A DNA stretch of 33,814 bases from UBA6164 sp964344895 (lineage in GTDB: Bacteria; Patescibacteriota; Gracilibacteria; BD1-5; UBA6164), in NCBI GenBank assembly GCA_964344895.1, contig CAYFPB010000006.1, forward strand, positions 1 through 33,814, read 5' to 3'. The notes beneath the pieces are model-generated. The model saw nothing but the letters and a program-made list of their open reading frames with translations. It did not search any database and was not told the DNA's origin. The position numbers were made by a program, and so were the translations under genes. Positions 10,928 to 21,100 of the stretch are shown here, piece by piece. The stretch's first letter is position 1, and every line of letters begins with the position of its first letter.

Positions 10928-11064
10928 ATACAAGCAACAAACAAAAAAACTACTCTCAGGATTATACAATTAACAATATAATAGATACATTAAAATTAAT
11001 CTGATAATTGTTTAAAAATCTTGTAATAAAATCTATTTGCATATAATAAAATTATAAAATATCT

Positions 11065-11070
11065 TATAAT
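11065..11070 (+). promoter_or_regulatory. Candidate -10 element for the NUDIX gene
   Basis: A perfect TATAAT ends 9 bases before the ATG. No -35 hexamer sits at standard spacing (TTGCAT at 11037 is 22 bases away). A second TATAAT at 11042 lies 15 bases after TTGTAA at 11021. In such A/T-rich sequence these matches are weak evidence; a near-leaderless transcript would fit the first. Confidence 0.25.
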
Positions 11071-11079
11071 AAAAATATT

Positions 11080-11487
11080 ATGAACACTAATTCCCTATAT
11101 AGAATAAGCATTAAAGCAATTATAAAAAATAAAAGCTGAGATATTTTGCTAATGTATAATGATAAACATTGAACATGGAATCTTCCTGGAGGATGACTTG
11201 AGCATTGAGAGAGTGTAGAAAAATGTATAAAAAGAGAGATAACTGAAGAATTATGAGTAAAAGTTAATAAAATAGAAGTTAATCCAATATGATTTATAAC
11301 AAGTGATAAGTGATTAAATAAACAGATGCCATGGATTTGAAACTTGGTTTATAATATAGAGGTTGAAAATTTTGATTTTAAAAAATCTAATGAATGTAGT
11401 GATATTTGATTTTTTAATACTGAAAGTATAAAAGATAAAAAAACTCCAGAAAATGTAGATTTAATTTTTAATATGATTTTTAAATAG
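11080..11487 (+). CDS. NUDIX hydrolase
   Basis: 135 aa, the usual single-domain size. NUDIX enzymes hydrolyse nucleoside diphosphates linked to another moiety, using metal bound by the box Glu residues. The box G-x5-E-x7-REUxEExGU is complete: PGGGLEHGES followed by VEKCIKREITEELGV. Three of its glycines are UGA codons, which makes this gene the cleanest in-window proof that UGA means Gly. The flanking strands (ILLMYNDKHGTWNLP before; NLVYNIEVE after) fit an MTH1/MutT-like fold. Substrate cannot be assigned. It converges on the immunity-like gene with 21 bases between stops. Confidence 0.93.
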
Positions 11488-11508
11488 TTTTTTATCAAAA
11501 CTTATATA

Positions 11509-12069
11509 TTAGTCATAAAACTCATTATTTTTCAGTGTTATACCAACATTAAGCATTAAAAAATAATATGCATCCTTTTCATTTTTGTATGATTCCCATA
11601 TTGTTTTTATATCTTTAATAAAAGTATCTACTTCTTTACTTGAATATTCATATTTTATATTTATTGTATCATCTAGTAACATATTTTCTCAACAAAAATA
11701 TTCAACAGATTTTCAAAGATTATCAATATTTTTATCATTTAATACTTTCTGAAACTTTTTTCTATATCATAAGGTTTTTATTAATCAATAAATTCTTCAT
11801 AACTCTTTTCTATTACTAAAATTTAATCATATCATTACTTTTAATTTTCATTCCTTTAATAAAGGATATAAATATTTTAATGTTATATCTAAAACCCTTT
11901 CTTTTTCATTTTCTAATTCTTTAGACTCCTTTTCTGTTAGCATTTGTCACATAAAACTATCAAGTCATACACTCTCTTTATAAATATATAATTTTTCAAT
12001 TATATATTCTTTTTGATTATCTGAATCAATAAATCAATCACATATTCAATATTTATCTATTTTTTCCAT
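11509..12069 (-). CDS. Small protein downstream of toxin-like gene, candidate immunity protein
   Basis: 186 aa with no recognised family. It is acidic overall with many Lys, Glu, Asp and aromatic residues, and appears mainly alpha-helical. No signal peptide or membrane segment is visible, so it is probably cytosolic. Its ATG lies 7 bases after the stop codon of the polymorphic-toxin-like gene on the same strand, suggesting co-transcription and translational coupling. A small orphan gene directly after a toxin C-terminus is the standard position of a cognate immunity gene. That is the only basis for the proposed role. Confidence 0.6.
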
Positions 12070-12076
12070 AATTTTA

Positions 12077-13330
12077 TTATTTAGGTTTTATAAATTTTAT
12101 TTCTTTTTTGGAACTTTTATTTCATTCATATTTAATTAACTCAATTGTTGCTTCTACATTATATCAATCATTACTAAATTTTTCTCAAGAACGAGAATGT
12201 TCTCTGTAACTAATTCTCTGTTTTCAATCTTTAGAGGTAAAGAATGCAACTTTATTTCAACCTTTTATTCTTTTTATTTCTTTAACCCATCATTTATTTT
12301 CTAATACAGTTACAATTTCTTGTGCCATAGTTTTAGTTCATGGTACTGTAAGAGCTTGTCATCAAGATCATACTGTTGTTTTAAATTCAGTTGATATATT
12401 GTAAATATCATCAACAGTAGTTGCTTGTGAGTATTTTTGTTGTACCCTGGTTCTATATACATTGTCAATTCATTTAACCAGTAGTCACTTGCTTAATTCT
12501 GGTTCTCTGTTAGATATTTTTGAAATAGTTCTTTCTATTTCAATTTTATTGTTTAGAGAATTTATTGTTGAGTCTAATCAAGTTCATTTAAAATCATCTA
12601 CACTTACTTTTTTTGTTAGTAATAGCTCTCAAATTATTCAAATAGTATATCATAAAACTTCTCATTGATAATGATATTTATCTTTGTATATTCATTTTGC
12701 TCTATCTTGTTCTTGAAGTTCTTGAACTAATTTATTTGGATTACTAGTTAATTCTGATAAAACTTTTAATTGATCTGGTATTTCATATATATTTTCCCTT
12801 TCTTGCCTAATTTCATTATTCAATGCATTATTATACTGATCAATATAAGCTTTTGAAATAGAATCTCAAGTTTTTTTATAATTGTGCAAGTGATAATAAT
12901 ATCATACACTTTTTCAAATCTCTTTACTAGGCTTTACATAAATATCATCAGCTAAACTTACTACTTGCTTACCTGTATCTTCAATTAACTCTTTTCATCA
13001 ACTTACTAATCATATAATAAAATCTTTTGTATTTTTTCATGCATTTTCTAACTCATAAAGTATTCAACCTGTTTTTATATTTCAATAAGTACTTCTTATA
13101 GTGTTATCTGGTGAATTCTTTAATTGAGTACTTTTCCATCTATATGTTACACTATCATCAAATCAAAGCTCTTCCCAATAAGGATATATGTATTCTATCT
13201 GTTCTTTCACCTGTTTTAAAAGTATTTCTGGATCTTTTGATATATAATTATTTTCAAGTCAATAATCTGGTGTAAACTCAGGCCAATCTTCTTCAAAGCT
13301 ATCTATTATCCCAGGATTTCATGTAGCTTC
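12077..13330 (-). pseudogene. C-terminal half of polymorphic-toxin-like gene, cut off by an in-frame TAA
   Basis: 417 codons open in the same frame as the 581-aa ORF at 13331-15076, separated only by a TAA at 13331-13333. No ATG lies near the new 5' end; the first plausible start is GTG at 13210, without a clear ribosome site. Residues look like a toxin delivery tail: a helical linker, a Gly-rich hydrophobic segment (YQGEVLGYTIGIIGELLL) like pretoxin regions of polymorphic toxins, then a compact basic end of about 100 aa (MAQEIVTVLENKGW, KVAFFTSKDGKQRISYREH, SRSGEKFSNDGYNVEATIEL). The end domain has the size and charge of a nuclease-type toxin, but I cannot name a family. The open frame over 400 codons suggests the stop is recent, read through, or a sequence error. 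Confidence 0.6.
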
Positions 13331-15076
13331 TTATATAATTCACCTCTGCCAACTTTCAATATTATTAATTTCTGTATTAGATCATTGTTCAAAATTTGAA
13401 TCATAATTATTTAAAGAGTCTCAACCAGCTTTTCTATCTAAATAATTTTGTACTTTATCATCAGGTATTTCTCAATCAATTATTTTTTCTACAGTCTCTT
13501 GTTCTAAATATAAATTTGAACTTTGTGGTAATAATAATCACTGTACTATCTCTGCTGCTAATTCATCATTTTGTATAGCTTTAATAATTTTTGTTGAAAG
13601 TTCAATTGATACCATAGGACTAATATCTAACACAACTGATCCTTTTTTTGTTTCTAATCAATATACAGTTATACTTCCTAGTGAATCCTTTACCATAATA
13701 TTATATGTTGCTGGAGCATATAATTTTTCAAAATCAGTTATATGAATATATTTTCAATCTTTTATGGTAAAATATTGTAAATGCTCAGCATAGTTAATTG
13801 AATCAATATTTATTAAATTAGATACTCACATATCCAAATTTACTGCTAATAATGTTCAATCTTGATTTTTTTCTAAATAAGAGGTTCAAGGTAAAGCTGT
13901 TTTATCTATATATACTAAATGATCTTTATATACAATCTTTTCTTTTACTTCAACTATATCTGTATTTAATCAACTTATTGTTTTTAAATCAGAAAGTTTT
14001 AATCATGATAAATCTAATCACTTTTGACTAGTATTATCTCAAAACTTATACCTTAATCATAAAATTCATAGTTTATCATTTTTTAATCAAAGCTTTGAAT
14101 TATCAGTATATCTTCACTCTATATATCAATCAATATCATCTGTAATGTTTTGAGAGTACTTTCCATAATATGATTGATAACTATTGTTTGCAGTAAATCA
14201 TAAGTCAAAAGTACTATCTTCATCTGGTACATATGTTAAATTTAATCCAACCTTTGCTGATAAATTTGTTTGTTTATCTTGATTATAAAGTTCATTATAT
14301 TTGGTTTGTTCTAATCAAATATTAAAGTCTAAACTTAAGTCTTTATTTAACTCAAATAACAATCATGATTCAATTAATAATTTTGATCATCATTTTATTC
14401 ATCAATATACTCTAGTCCAATCATAATAGTCATCTGTGTTTTCTATAATATCTCATATTGTTCATAGTTTTACATCTCAAACATCATAATAAACTATAGC
14501 AGTTGTCATTTCTTTTAAAAACTCAAGTCCTTCTATAGCTTTAATGTACTCTATTCAAACAGCTTTCTGTGTCATTTTTTCAGTATAAGTTTTATTTACT
14601 TCTGAAAAATACAACTCTTGTAATTTTTTTAATAAACTTATTCAAACCTGTAATTTTCAATTATTTAACTGTATTCATTCTTGAATTAAAAATTTTTCAA
14701 AATTTGATCATGCTTGAATTCAAATATATGTTCAAAGAGTCCTAGATGCATTTAATAATTTTAAACTAGCTTGTATTTTATAATCATCATTTTGTAATCT
14801 CTCTACTCATAAACCATATCATATATAATTATCTTTTTCTCAACTATAATCTAATTTTAATACTCTATTTACTTTTTCTCAGGTTTCTCAACTATTTATC
14901 TTTAACTGTGAAGATATTTCTCAATGATTAATTGTATCAGAATATGTTGCTTGAAAATTACTAACTCAAAATAATACAGAAAAAATTTGTAGTTTAGTTT
15001 TCTTTTTAATTAATTGTTTTTTATTAACTACATTTTCTAAAATATTATTATTTTCAATTAGTATATTTTTTCTCAT
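13331..15076 (-). CDS. Large secreted beta-rich protein, N-terminal part of toxin-like gene
   Basis: 581 aa to the TAA; with the downstream open frame the gene would be 1000 codons. The N-terminus has a basic stretch then a moderately hydrophobic segment (LQIFSVLFGVSNFQA), a possible export signal. From about 75 to 370 the sequence alternates polar and hydrophobic residues in short strands with turns, for example YIGYGLGVERL, LSLDFNIGLEQT, VGLNLTYVPD, FDLGFTANNS and LGILGLRYKFG. This pattern resembles an outer-membrane-type beta-barrel or autotransporter repeat, unexpected for a CPR cell. The last ~200 residues are mixed and helical. The secreted 179-aa protein starts upstream with 22 bases between genes. 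Family unknown; a surface or delivery scaffold for the C-terminal toxin-like tail is the best reading. Confidence 0.65.
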
Positions 15077-15098
15077 AGTTTATAATTTTTATAATTTT

Positions 15099-15638
15099 CT
15101 ACCTCAACCTAACAACTCCCTTTTCCTTCTCCTTCATATCTTTTACAACATCCTCCATACCACCTTTACCAGTTAAAAACACTACATGTTTTTTAACTTC
15201 TCTTTTAACTATTTTTCTTTTTTTAGTTATTTTTTTTGCTGATTTTTGATTTATTTGTGTTTTTGATGTTTGTTTTTTTGGTTTATTCTCTATATAAACC
15301 TCTTCAGCTACAGGTGGTTTTGTTAATGAAGTAAAAGGAAAAGTAAATTCAAATCAAACTATTGTATCTTTGTCTTGACCATTTACTTCAGTATCAAAAG
15401 TTAAATCAACAGAAACTCAATCATTATCATCCTTTTTAAGCATATAACTTCTTTTTGGATTTACCATATCTATTATATCCATTACCCCCAAAGAAAAACT
15501 CTCTATTACTTGTCTTCATCATAAAGAGTCATCTACCCTATTTCTTATGTTATCAGCAACAGTTTGAGTAGAAATTGAAAGTCAAAGGATTGATCACAAA
15601 ACAAGACTAGATTGCTTTGAATTAAAATTATTTTTCAT
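15099..15638 (-). CDS. Small exported basic protein
   Basis: 179 aa, not recognised. A likely signal peptide (SLVLGSILGLSISTQTVA, residues 11-28) is followed by a 100-residue mixed domain (VSVDLTFDTEVNGQDK, IVGFEFTFPFTSL) and then a strongly basic tail rich in Lys (about 125-155). It ends with VVFLTGKGGMEDVVKDMKEK. It lies directly upstream of the toxin-like gene, 22 bases apart, and is probably co-transcribed, so it may be an accessory or partner of that protein. The Lys-rich tail could bind nucleic acid, teichoic acid or a membrane surface; nothing in the sequence decides this. Confidence 0.65.
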
Positions 15639-15695
15639 AATATTTTTTAGTTTATAGATAAATACTATAAATATTTATTTTTTTATGTCAATTTT

Positions 15696-15724
15696 TTGTA
15701 ATTAAAGGATATATATGCTAAAAT
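15696..15724 (+). promoter_or_regulatory. Candidate sigma70-type promoter of the repeat protein gene
   Basis: TTGTAA at 15696-15701 and TAAAAT at 15719-15724 are separated by 17 bases, and TGC directly precedes the -10 hexamer (extended -10). The start codon is 28 bases after the -10, so the leader is short. No Shine-Dalgarno sequence is seen before the ATG. The divergent minus-strand gene starts at 15638 and must use the other half of this gap. Confidence 0.5.
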
Positions 15725-15752
15725 ATAAATAAGTAATTAATAACACCTTAGT

Positions 15753-18080
15753 ATGGAGCAAAATAACTCTTTAAATCATCTTGAAGCTATGGAAGGAATA
15801 GATATTCAATCTACTTCTGATATTATTAATTGAGCTAAAGATACAATTAAAACCTGTGAAGAATGATGAATGCCAAATGCCTATACTTATAGGATGAGGA
15901 GAGGTTTAGAAGATTCAAGACAAAATACTATAAGAGAATATACAGAAATTAAAAATGAAACTAAGGAAGCTCAATTCTCTAATTTAAATTCTAAACAAGT
16001 TCAAACTTATATAGAAAACGCTATAAACAATAAAAGTATTACACAAATTGAAAATATTTTAAAGTATGCTGATATTAATTCTGTTATATCTGTATTAGAC
16101 AATAGTAATTCTAATTGACCCTCTTATAACAGAGATTGATTAAATAGTAATGATATTACTAATTTCTTTAATCTAACAGAAGGTCTAAGAAATCCTACTT
16201 TAACTCAAAAATTAATTTCTAAGCTAGATTCTAATCTACTTCAAATATATATTGATAATGCTTTAAATAATAAAAGTATTACACAAGTTGAAAATATTTT
16301 AAAGTATGCTGATATTAATTCTATTGTATCTGCGTTAAACAATAATAACTCTAATTGACATACTTTTAATAGAGATTCTAATTTAAGTACTCTTGATAAA
16401 GGTAATTTCTTTAATCTAACTGAAGGACTAAGAAATCCTACTTTAACTCAAAAATTAATTTCTAACCTAGATTCCAATTTACTTCAAACATATATTGATA
16501 ATGCTTTAGATAATAAAAGTATCACACAAGTTGAAAATATTTTAAGGTATGCTGATAAAGAAGATATATTAAATTACTTACAAAATAATAATTTTGAATC
16601 AGTAATTAATTGAAATTGAGACCTAATGCAATTTTTAATTCAGTATAAAAATCAAATACCTACTGAATTAACAGCATGGATAGGTGAAAATAAAGAAAAA
16701 CTTAAAGAATACCAAGATACTAGAGAACAAAACTTAGCAAGCTTAAGTAGAGAAAAAGAAAAAAAGTTTACAACTTCATATCTTAGTAGTATAAATGATT
16801 TAGATACTCAAACTCCTAGTGAAAATAATCCATTTCAAATTAGTACTAACAATAATCAAACATCTGAAACTGAAAGTAGTTCCCCTATTAGTGATACAGA
16901 AAAAATTCAAACTACCGAAACTGAAAATAGTTCCCCTATTAGTGATACTGAAAAAACTCAAACTACCGAAACTGAAAATAGTTCTCCTATTAATGATACT
17001 GAAAAAACTCAAACTACCGAAACTGAAAGTAGTTCCCCTATTAATGATACTGAAAAAACTCAAACTACCGAAACTGAAAATAGTTCTCCTATAGATCCTA
17101 TAGAAAAAAGAAAAATTTCTATGTTACTTGAAAGATTTTCTGAATCATGAAAAGATGAAATTGGTTGAATTAAAAATGAATTATTCATATTAATACATGA
17201 AAATCCTGAAATCAAAAATCTAGAAAATATAATAAATATTTTCTTTGAAAAATTTTGAATTAATGAAATAAACAATGAACAATTCAAAAATGATTTAAAA
17301 GAAATAATTGGTATAGAATTTTTAAAAATAGGAAATAAAACACAAGATATTGATAGTATAAGTGACTTACTTACATGAAAAATAACAAAAGAAGAATTTG
17401 ATAAAAAAGTAAGTGAAAAGATGAAAGTATATGTTGAAGAAAGAGTGAAAGAAATAGAAAAAGATATAAACAAAGACAATATAAATGAAACTACAGATGA
17501 TACAGATAATGCTACACAAGATAATATTGAAAGTAATTATGAATACTCTAATGCTATAGAAAATGATTGAAAATATAGTATAGAATTTAGTAGTGATAAT
17601 TGAAAGGAAAACATTTCAATAACACAAGAAGAGTATAATCTAGTAGAAAACAATATAGAAGCTCGTGAAAATCTAATAGACTTTTATAACTTTTTCAAAG
17701 AAGTAAACTTAGAAACTGTGTGGGTATATAGAAAACAAATAGCTACAAGTATGTGATTAAGAGAAGTAAATTTTAATGATGCTAATTTTGTATCAAAATC
17801 TGAAACACTACAATTTTGAAAAAAACTTATTTGAGCATTGAATAATATGTTAAATGAAACAACAGATGAAAAAGATAAAACTGAATTAAATGAAAATATT
17901 ACAACAATAGATTCCTTAAATACTGAATTAAGAGAGTTCTCTTGATCTTGATCTATGATGAGTGATAATATAACATCTACAATTGACTGAAAAGATAGGT
18001 TGATGAAAGTACTTAGACAAACATGAGTAATATGATGAGCATACTTTCATATTTGAGAATTTAGAAAATACTTGAAATAA
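15753..18080 (+). CDS. 775-aa repeat protein of unknown function
   Basis: No recognised family. Residues about 84-280 hold two full copies and one partial copy of an ~80-aa repeat (core NKSITQIENILKYADINS and FFNLTEGLRNPTLTQKLIS), probably helical. Residues about 373-450 are a low-complexity linker of five tandem 17-residue units (TETENSSPISDTEKTQT type). The C-terminal 320 residues are acidic, Lys/Glu-rich and helical, with coiled-coil potential near 540-580, ending in GVIGGAYFHIGEFRKYLK. There is no signal peptide or membrane span, so it is cytosolic or exported by an unusual route. Start: ATG at 15753 gives the longest frame and follows a candidate promoter. The final AAA TAA lies inside the palindromic terminator. 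Under the standard code this gene would appear as several short pieces. Confidence 0.85.
16002..16592 (+). repeat. Tandem ~240-nt coding repeats, 2.5 copies
   Basis: Units begin at 16002, 16242 and 16485 (240 and 243 nt), the third ending near 16592. All are in frame within the 775-aa protein and keep most synonymous positions (for example AAAAGTATTACACAA in units 1 and 2), so the duplication is fairly recent or kept similar by conversion. Confidence 0.85.
16869..17107 (+). repeat. Tandem 51-nt coding repeat, about 4.7 copies
   Basis: Units start at 16869, 16920, 16971, 17022 and 17073, each encoding a 17-residue Thr/Glu/Ser/Pro unit; the last copy diverges after about 11 residues. Units differ mostly by Ser/Asn swaps at two positions. 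Copy number is likely to vary between strains by slippage. It forms a flexible acidic spacer between the repeat region and the helical C-terminus. Confidence 0.9.
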
Positions 18081-18120
18081 AAAATCAGAAAATTTTAAAA
18101 TTTTCTGATTTTTTATTTCA
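18073..18120. terminator. Perfect 48-bp palindrome, bidirectional terminator of two convergent genes
   Basis: 24-bp arms with no spacer, centred between 18096 and 18097. Each arm contains ATCAGAAAATTTT and an outer A/T run, so transcripts from both sides can form a hairpin followed by a U-rich tract. The stop codons of both flanking genes (18078-18080 plus; 18113-18115 minus) are inside the palindrome, so both genes end in the same AAA TAA. Confidence 0.9.
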
Positions 18121-21100
18121 TAATATATTCTCATTCCAACCTAAATAAAACCTTAGCAACTTCCCTATTAAAATGTCAGTCAATTAGTTTTATAACTATA
18201 TAGTCTCAATGAGTATCATACTCTAGAGAATAGTTAGTTTGATTAATTGTATCTATTCTAGCATCTTTAAAAATTGTAAAGAGTTCAGATTTATTAAGAT
18301 CTGAGATCCTATAAATAGATAAAGCTCAAGGATTATAAGTAGCTGTAGAAGGAGTAGAATAATAATTATAATTTGATTTATTAGTAAAAGAAACATAAAT
18401 TCAGTTTTCAGTAATATTATCGAAATCATCAACTATTTTTACCTCTGAAATACTTTTTGCTCTTAAATATTGGTAATAAATATCTTGAGAAGCATCTGAA
18501 ACAATGATCTTAGTAAATGATGAATCATTACCAGAATGAGTATAAGGCAATACTCTTGTAGTTAATGAACTATCTAATAAATCTATTTTTCAAGTATCTT
18601 CATTAACTGTAAGTAGATTTGAAGAATCTTTAGATAAAGTCAGTCATTTAGTATCTCAAGGTTCTACAGAAAAACTAAATAATCAATCAGCTGTGTAAGC
18701 CTTTAAGTCTCAGTCCTTATCTTCTAGAGAAATAATCTCTCATCATCTATACCTATAAAAATTAATAGGTTCATCTTGTAAAGCTTCATCTATATATCAA
18801 GAAATATCTCAAGCACTATAACTAGATATTATAGGACTAGGTGGATAAACCTCTAAATCAACCTCACTATATCAAATATTTCAGTTTGTATCTGTAATAG
18901 TTATTCAAATCTTTTTAGTAAAAGCTTCACTAAACTCTCAAAGCTCTACTTTCAATGAAATAAGGGATTTATCAACTATTACCCTAGTAGTATTTTCATC
19001 ATTTTTAGTATTTCAGTCACCATCACTATCAACAAGTAAATCAAGATCTACTTTTACAGTATCTATATTTCTTATACCAGAATTTTCATAGATAAAGTTT
19101 GTTAAATCAAAAATCTTTTTTTGATAAATTGGTAATCTAAAAGTATTAAATGACAACTCAGGAGCACTTAAATCTGACTCTTTTTGAGGAGCTAGTAATA
19201 TCTGTCTAGTAGAACTAGAAAAAATATTATCTTTAAATGCATTTATCTTTGCATAATAATAGTCATTATTTTTACTCTGTTTTATGAAATAGTCACTAGA
19301 AGCATATCATAGATTATATAATTCCCAAGATTTAGCATCTTCAAAATGTAGGTTAGCTTCAGAATTATCATGATAAAGTAAATCTATATATGAACTAGTT
19401 GATAGTTCATAGTTACTTCATTCATAAACTATTTTAGCTCAAGGAAGTAAAGGCTTACCTCTATAATTATAAATATCCATTCAACCAATATACTCATCCT
19501 GAACTCATTCTATGTATGCACTTCATGTAATTCAAGAAATATTTATATCTAAATTGAATTCAATATTTTCTGAATCATTCAAAGTCATAGTATAAGCCTC
19601 CTCTCAATCATTAACAGTATATACGATAGTAAAAGGATCAGCTCAAGAATAAAGTCTAGTTCATTTTGTAATTGTAACTATATTATTTGCCCCTATATCA
19701 TCCTTTATATCAATTAATTCAGTATTTTTTAATTTAACATCACTTATAGTTCATACATTTTTAACTGTTACTAGATTTTTTCTCTTTGTATAAGCTGAGT
19801 TTGTTTCAAATATAGTAGTAGTATCAATATCACTCACAGCATCTACTATTGATTTCTTAGTAAATTCAGGAACATAGCTTGTTGTATTTTTATTTATAAA
19901 CTTATCAACAATATTATAAAATGAAACTCTATATTTATTAATAGTATTATCACTACTAGCAGAAAAACTTAGATTTATACTACTAGTTGCATTTCAAACT
20001 TCAAGTGCATTATTTACTGATTCATAGAATATATCACCATTAAAAAATTTATTATCATCCTCATTTACAACTATAGGATTTTCTGTCACATATGACTTAG
20101 TCTTTGATTCTTTAAGGTTTTCTTTTAAGTAAAGTCTATTTCACATAAAATATAATAAATCTTCATCACCATCAGAGTCTATATCAACAACTGTTGTTTT
20201 TTCATCTCAACTTAACTCATCTAAGTAGTTAAATAATCTATATGACTTATCTTCCTCAACAACATAGATTCATTGGTACTTATATCTATAATCACTATTT
20301 GCTTGTGCTTCACAAGCATTTTTTTCAACAGTATTACTATTTACTGCAGATATATTAGCTAGTAGATTATCACTACTATTATTAACATATCTTTGTAATG
20401 GAGTTTTTATAGAATTTTTTAGATTTTCTCAAGCTTGTTTTAACTCATCAGTTAATCCATCATCTCAAGGAGTAATTAAAGCTTTAGCTTTTTCTATAAA
20501 TTTCTGGTTATATTTATCCATTGTCTTTTCATACATCTCAAAATTTGAATCACTAGAGTATGAAACTTCTGTTATAACTGGTGTTTTTTCAATATCTTTA
20601 ATTTTTTTCTTTAATGCTTTACCTTTTATAAGCTCAGTATTAATTATATTTTTTAAAGCATCAAATTTTTCTCTATTATTATCTTGTAACTCTTTAATTA
20701 GTTTATCTTCTTTAGAAAAAGTTCTATTTACTTCTGTTTCCCATAGTCTTCTTAGTTTTTCTGTTTTTGGGTTTGCAGTTATCTTTTCAGAAGATAATCA
20801 TTCAAGCATTAGTTTTTTGAATTCTCTTGCTGTTACTTTTTCTTCTTTATTATCTTCCATGTAAGCAGTAAGCCTTTTTACATCACTCTCTACTCTTTTA
20901 ACAAAAAGTTGTTTTAAAATACTTTTATACTCAAAACTATTTTCTAGTTCTATTCAATTTTTTGTTGCATTTATATCAATATGACTAGGTACCATATCTC
21001 TAAAATCAAGAGCATCTGCATCTATTCTAAATACTTCAGTAAAATCATTTGAAAAAGCATTAATAGGAGCAGCTATTTGTCTAGCCATTTCTACTAAGAA

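Noticed and set aside
11080..11487. UGA read as tryptophan (mycoplasma-type code 4)
   Set aside because: Trp would replace invariant Gly in the NUDIX box, the adenylation loop and the carrier motif GGNS; Gly fits everywhere.
12462..13578. Plus-strand ORFs at 12462-12668 and 13396-13578
   Set aside because: Both are antisense to the continuous toxin-like frame and have no recognisable content.
16869..17107. Regular short repeats as a CRISPR array
   Set aside because: Units are directly adjacent at 51 nt with no unique spacers and are in frame inside an open coding region.
16800..17479. Minus-strand ORFs of 87 and 139 codons and an overlapping plus-strand 91-codon ORF
   Set aside because: They are other-frame readings of the repeats and tail in the 775-aa gene; the low-complexity repeat creates open frames on both strands.
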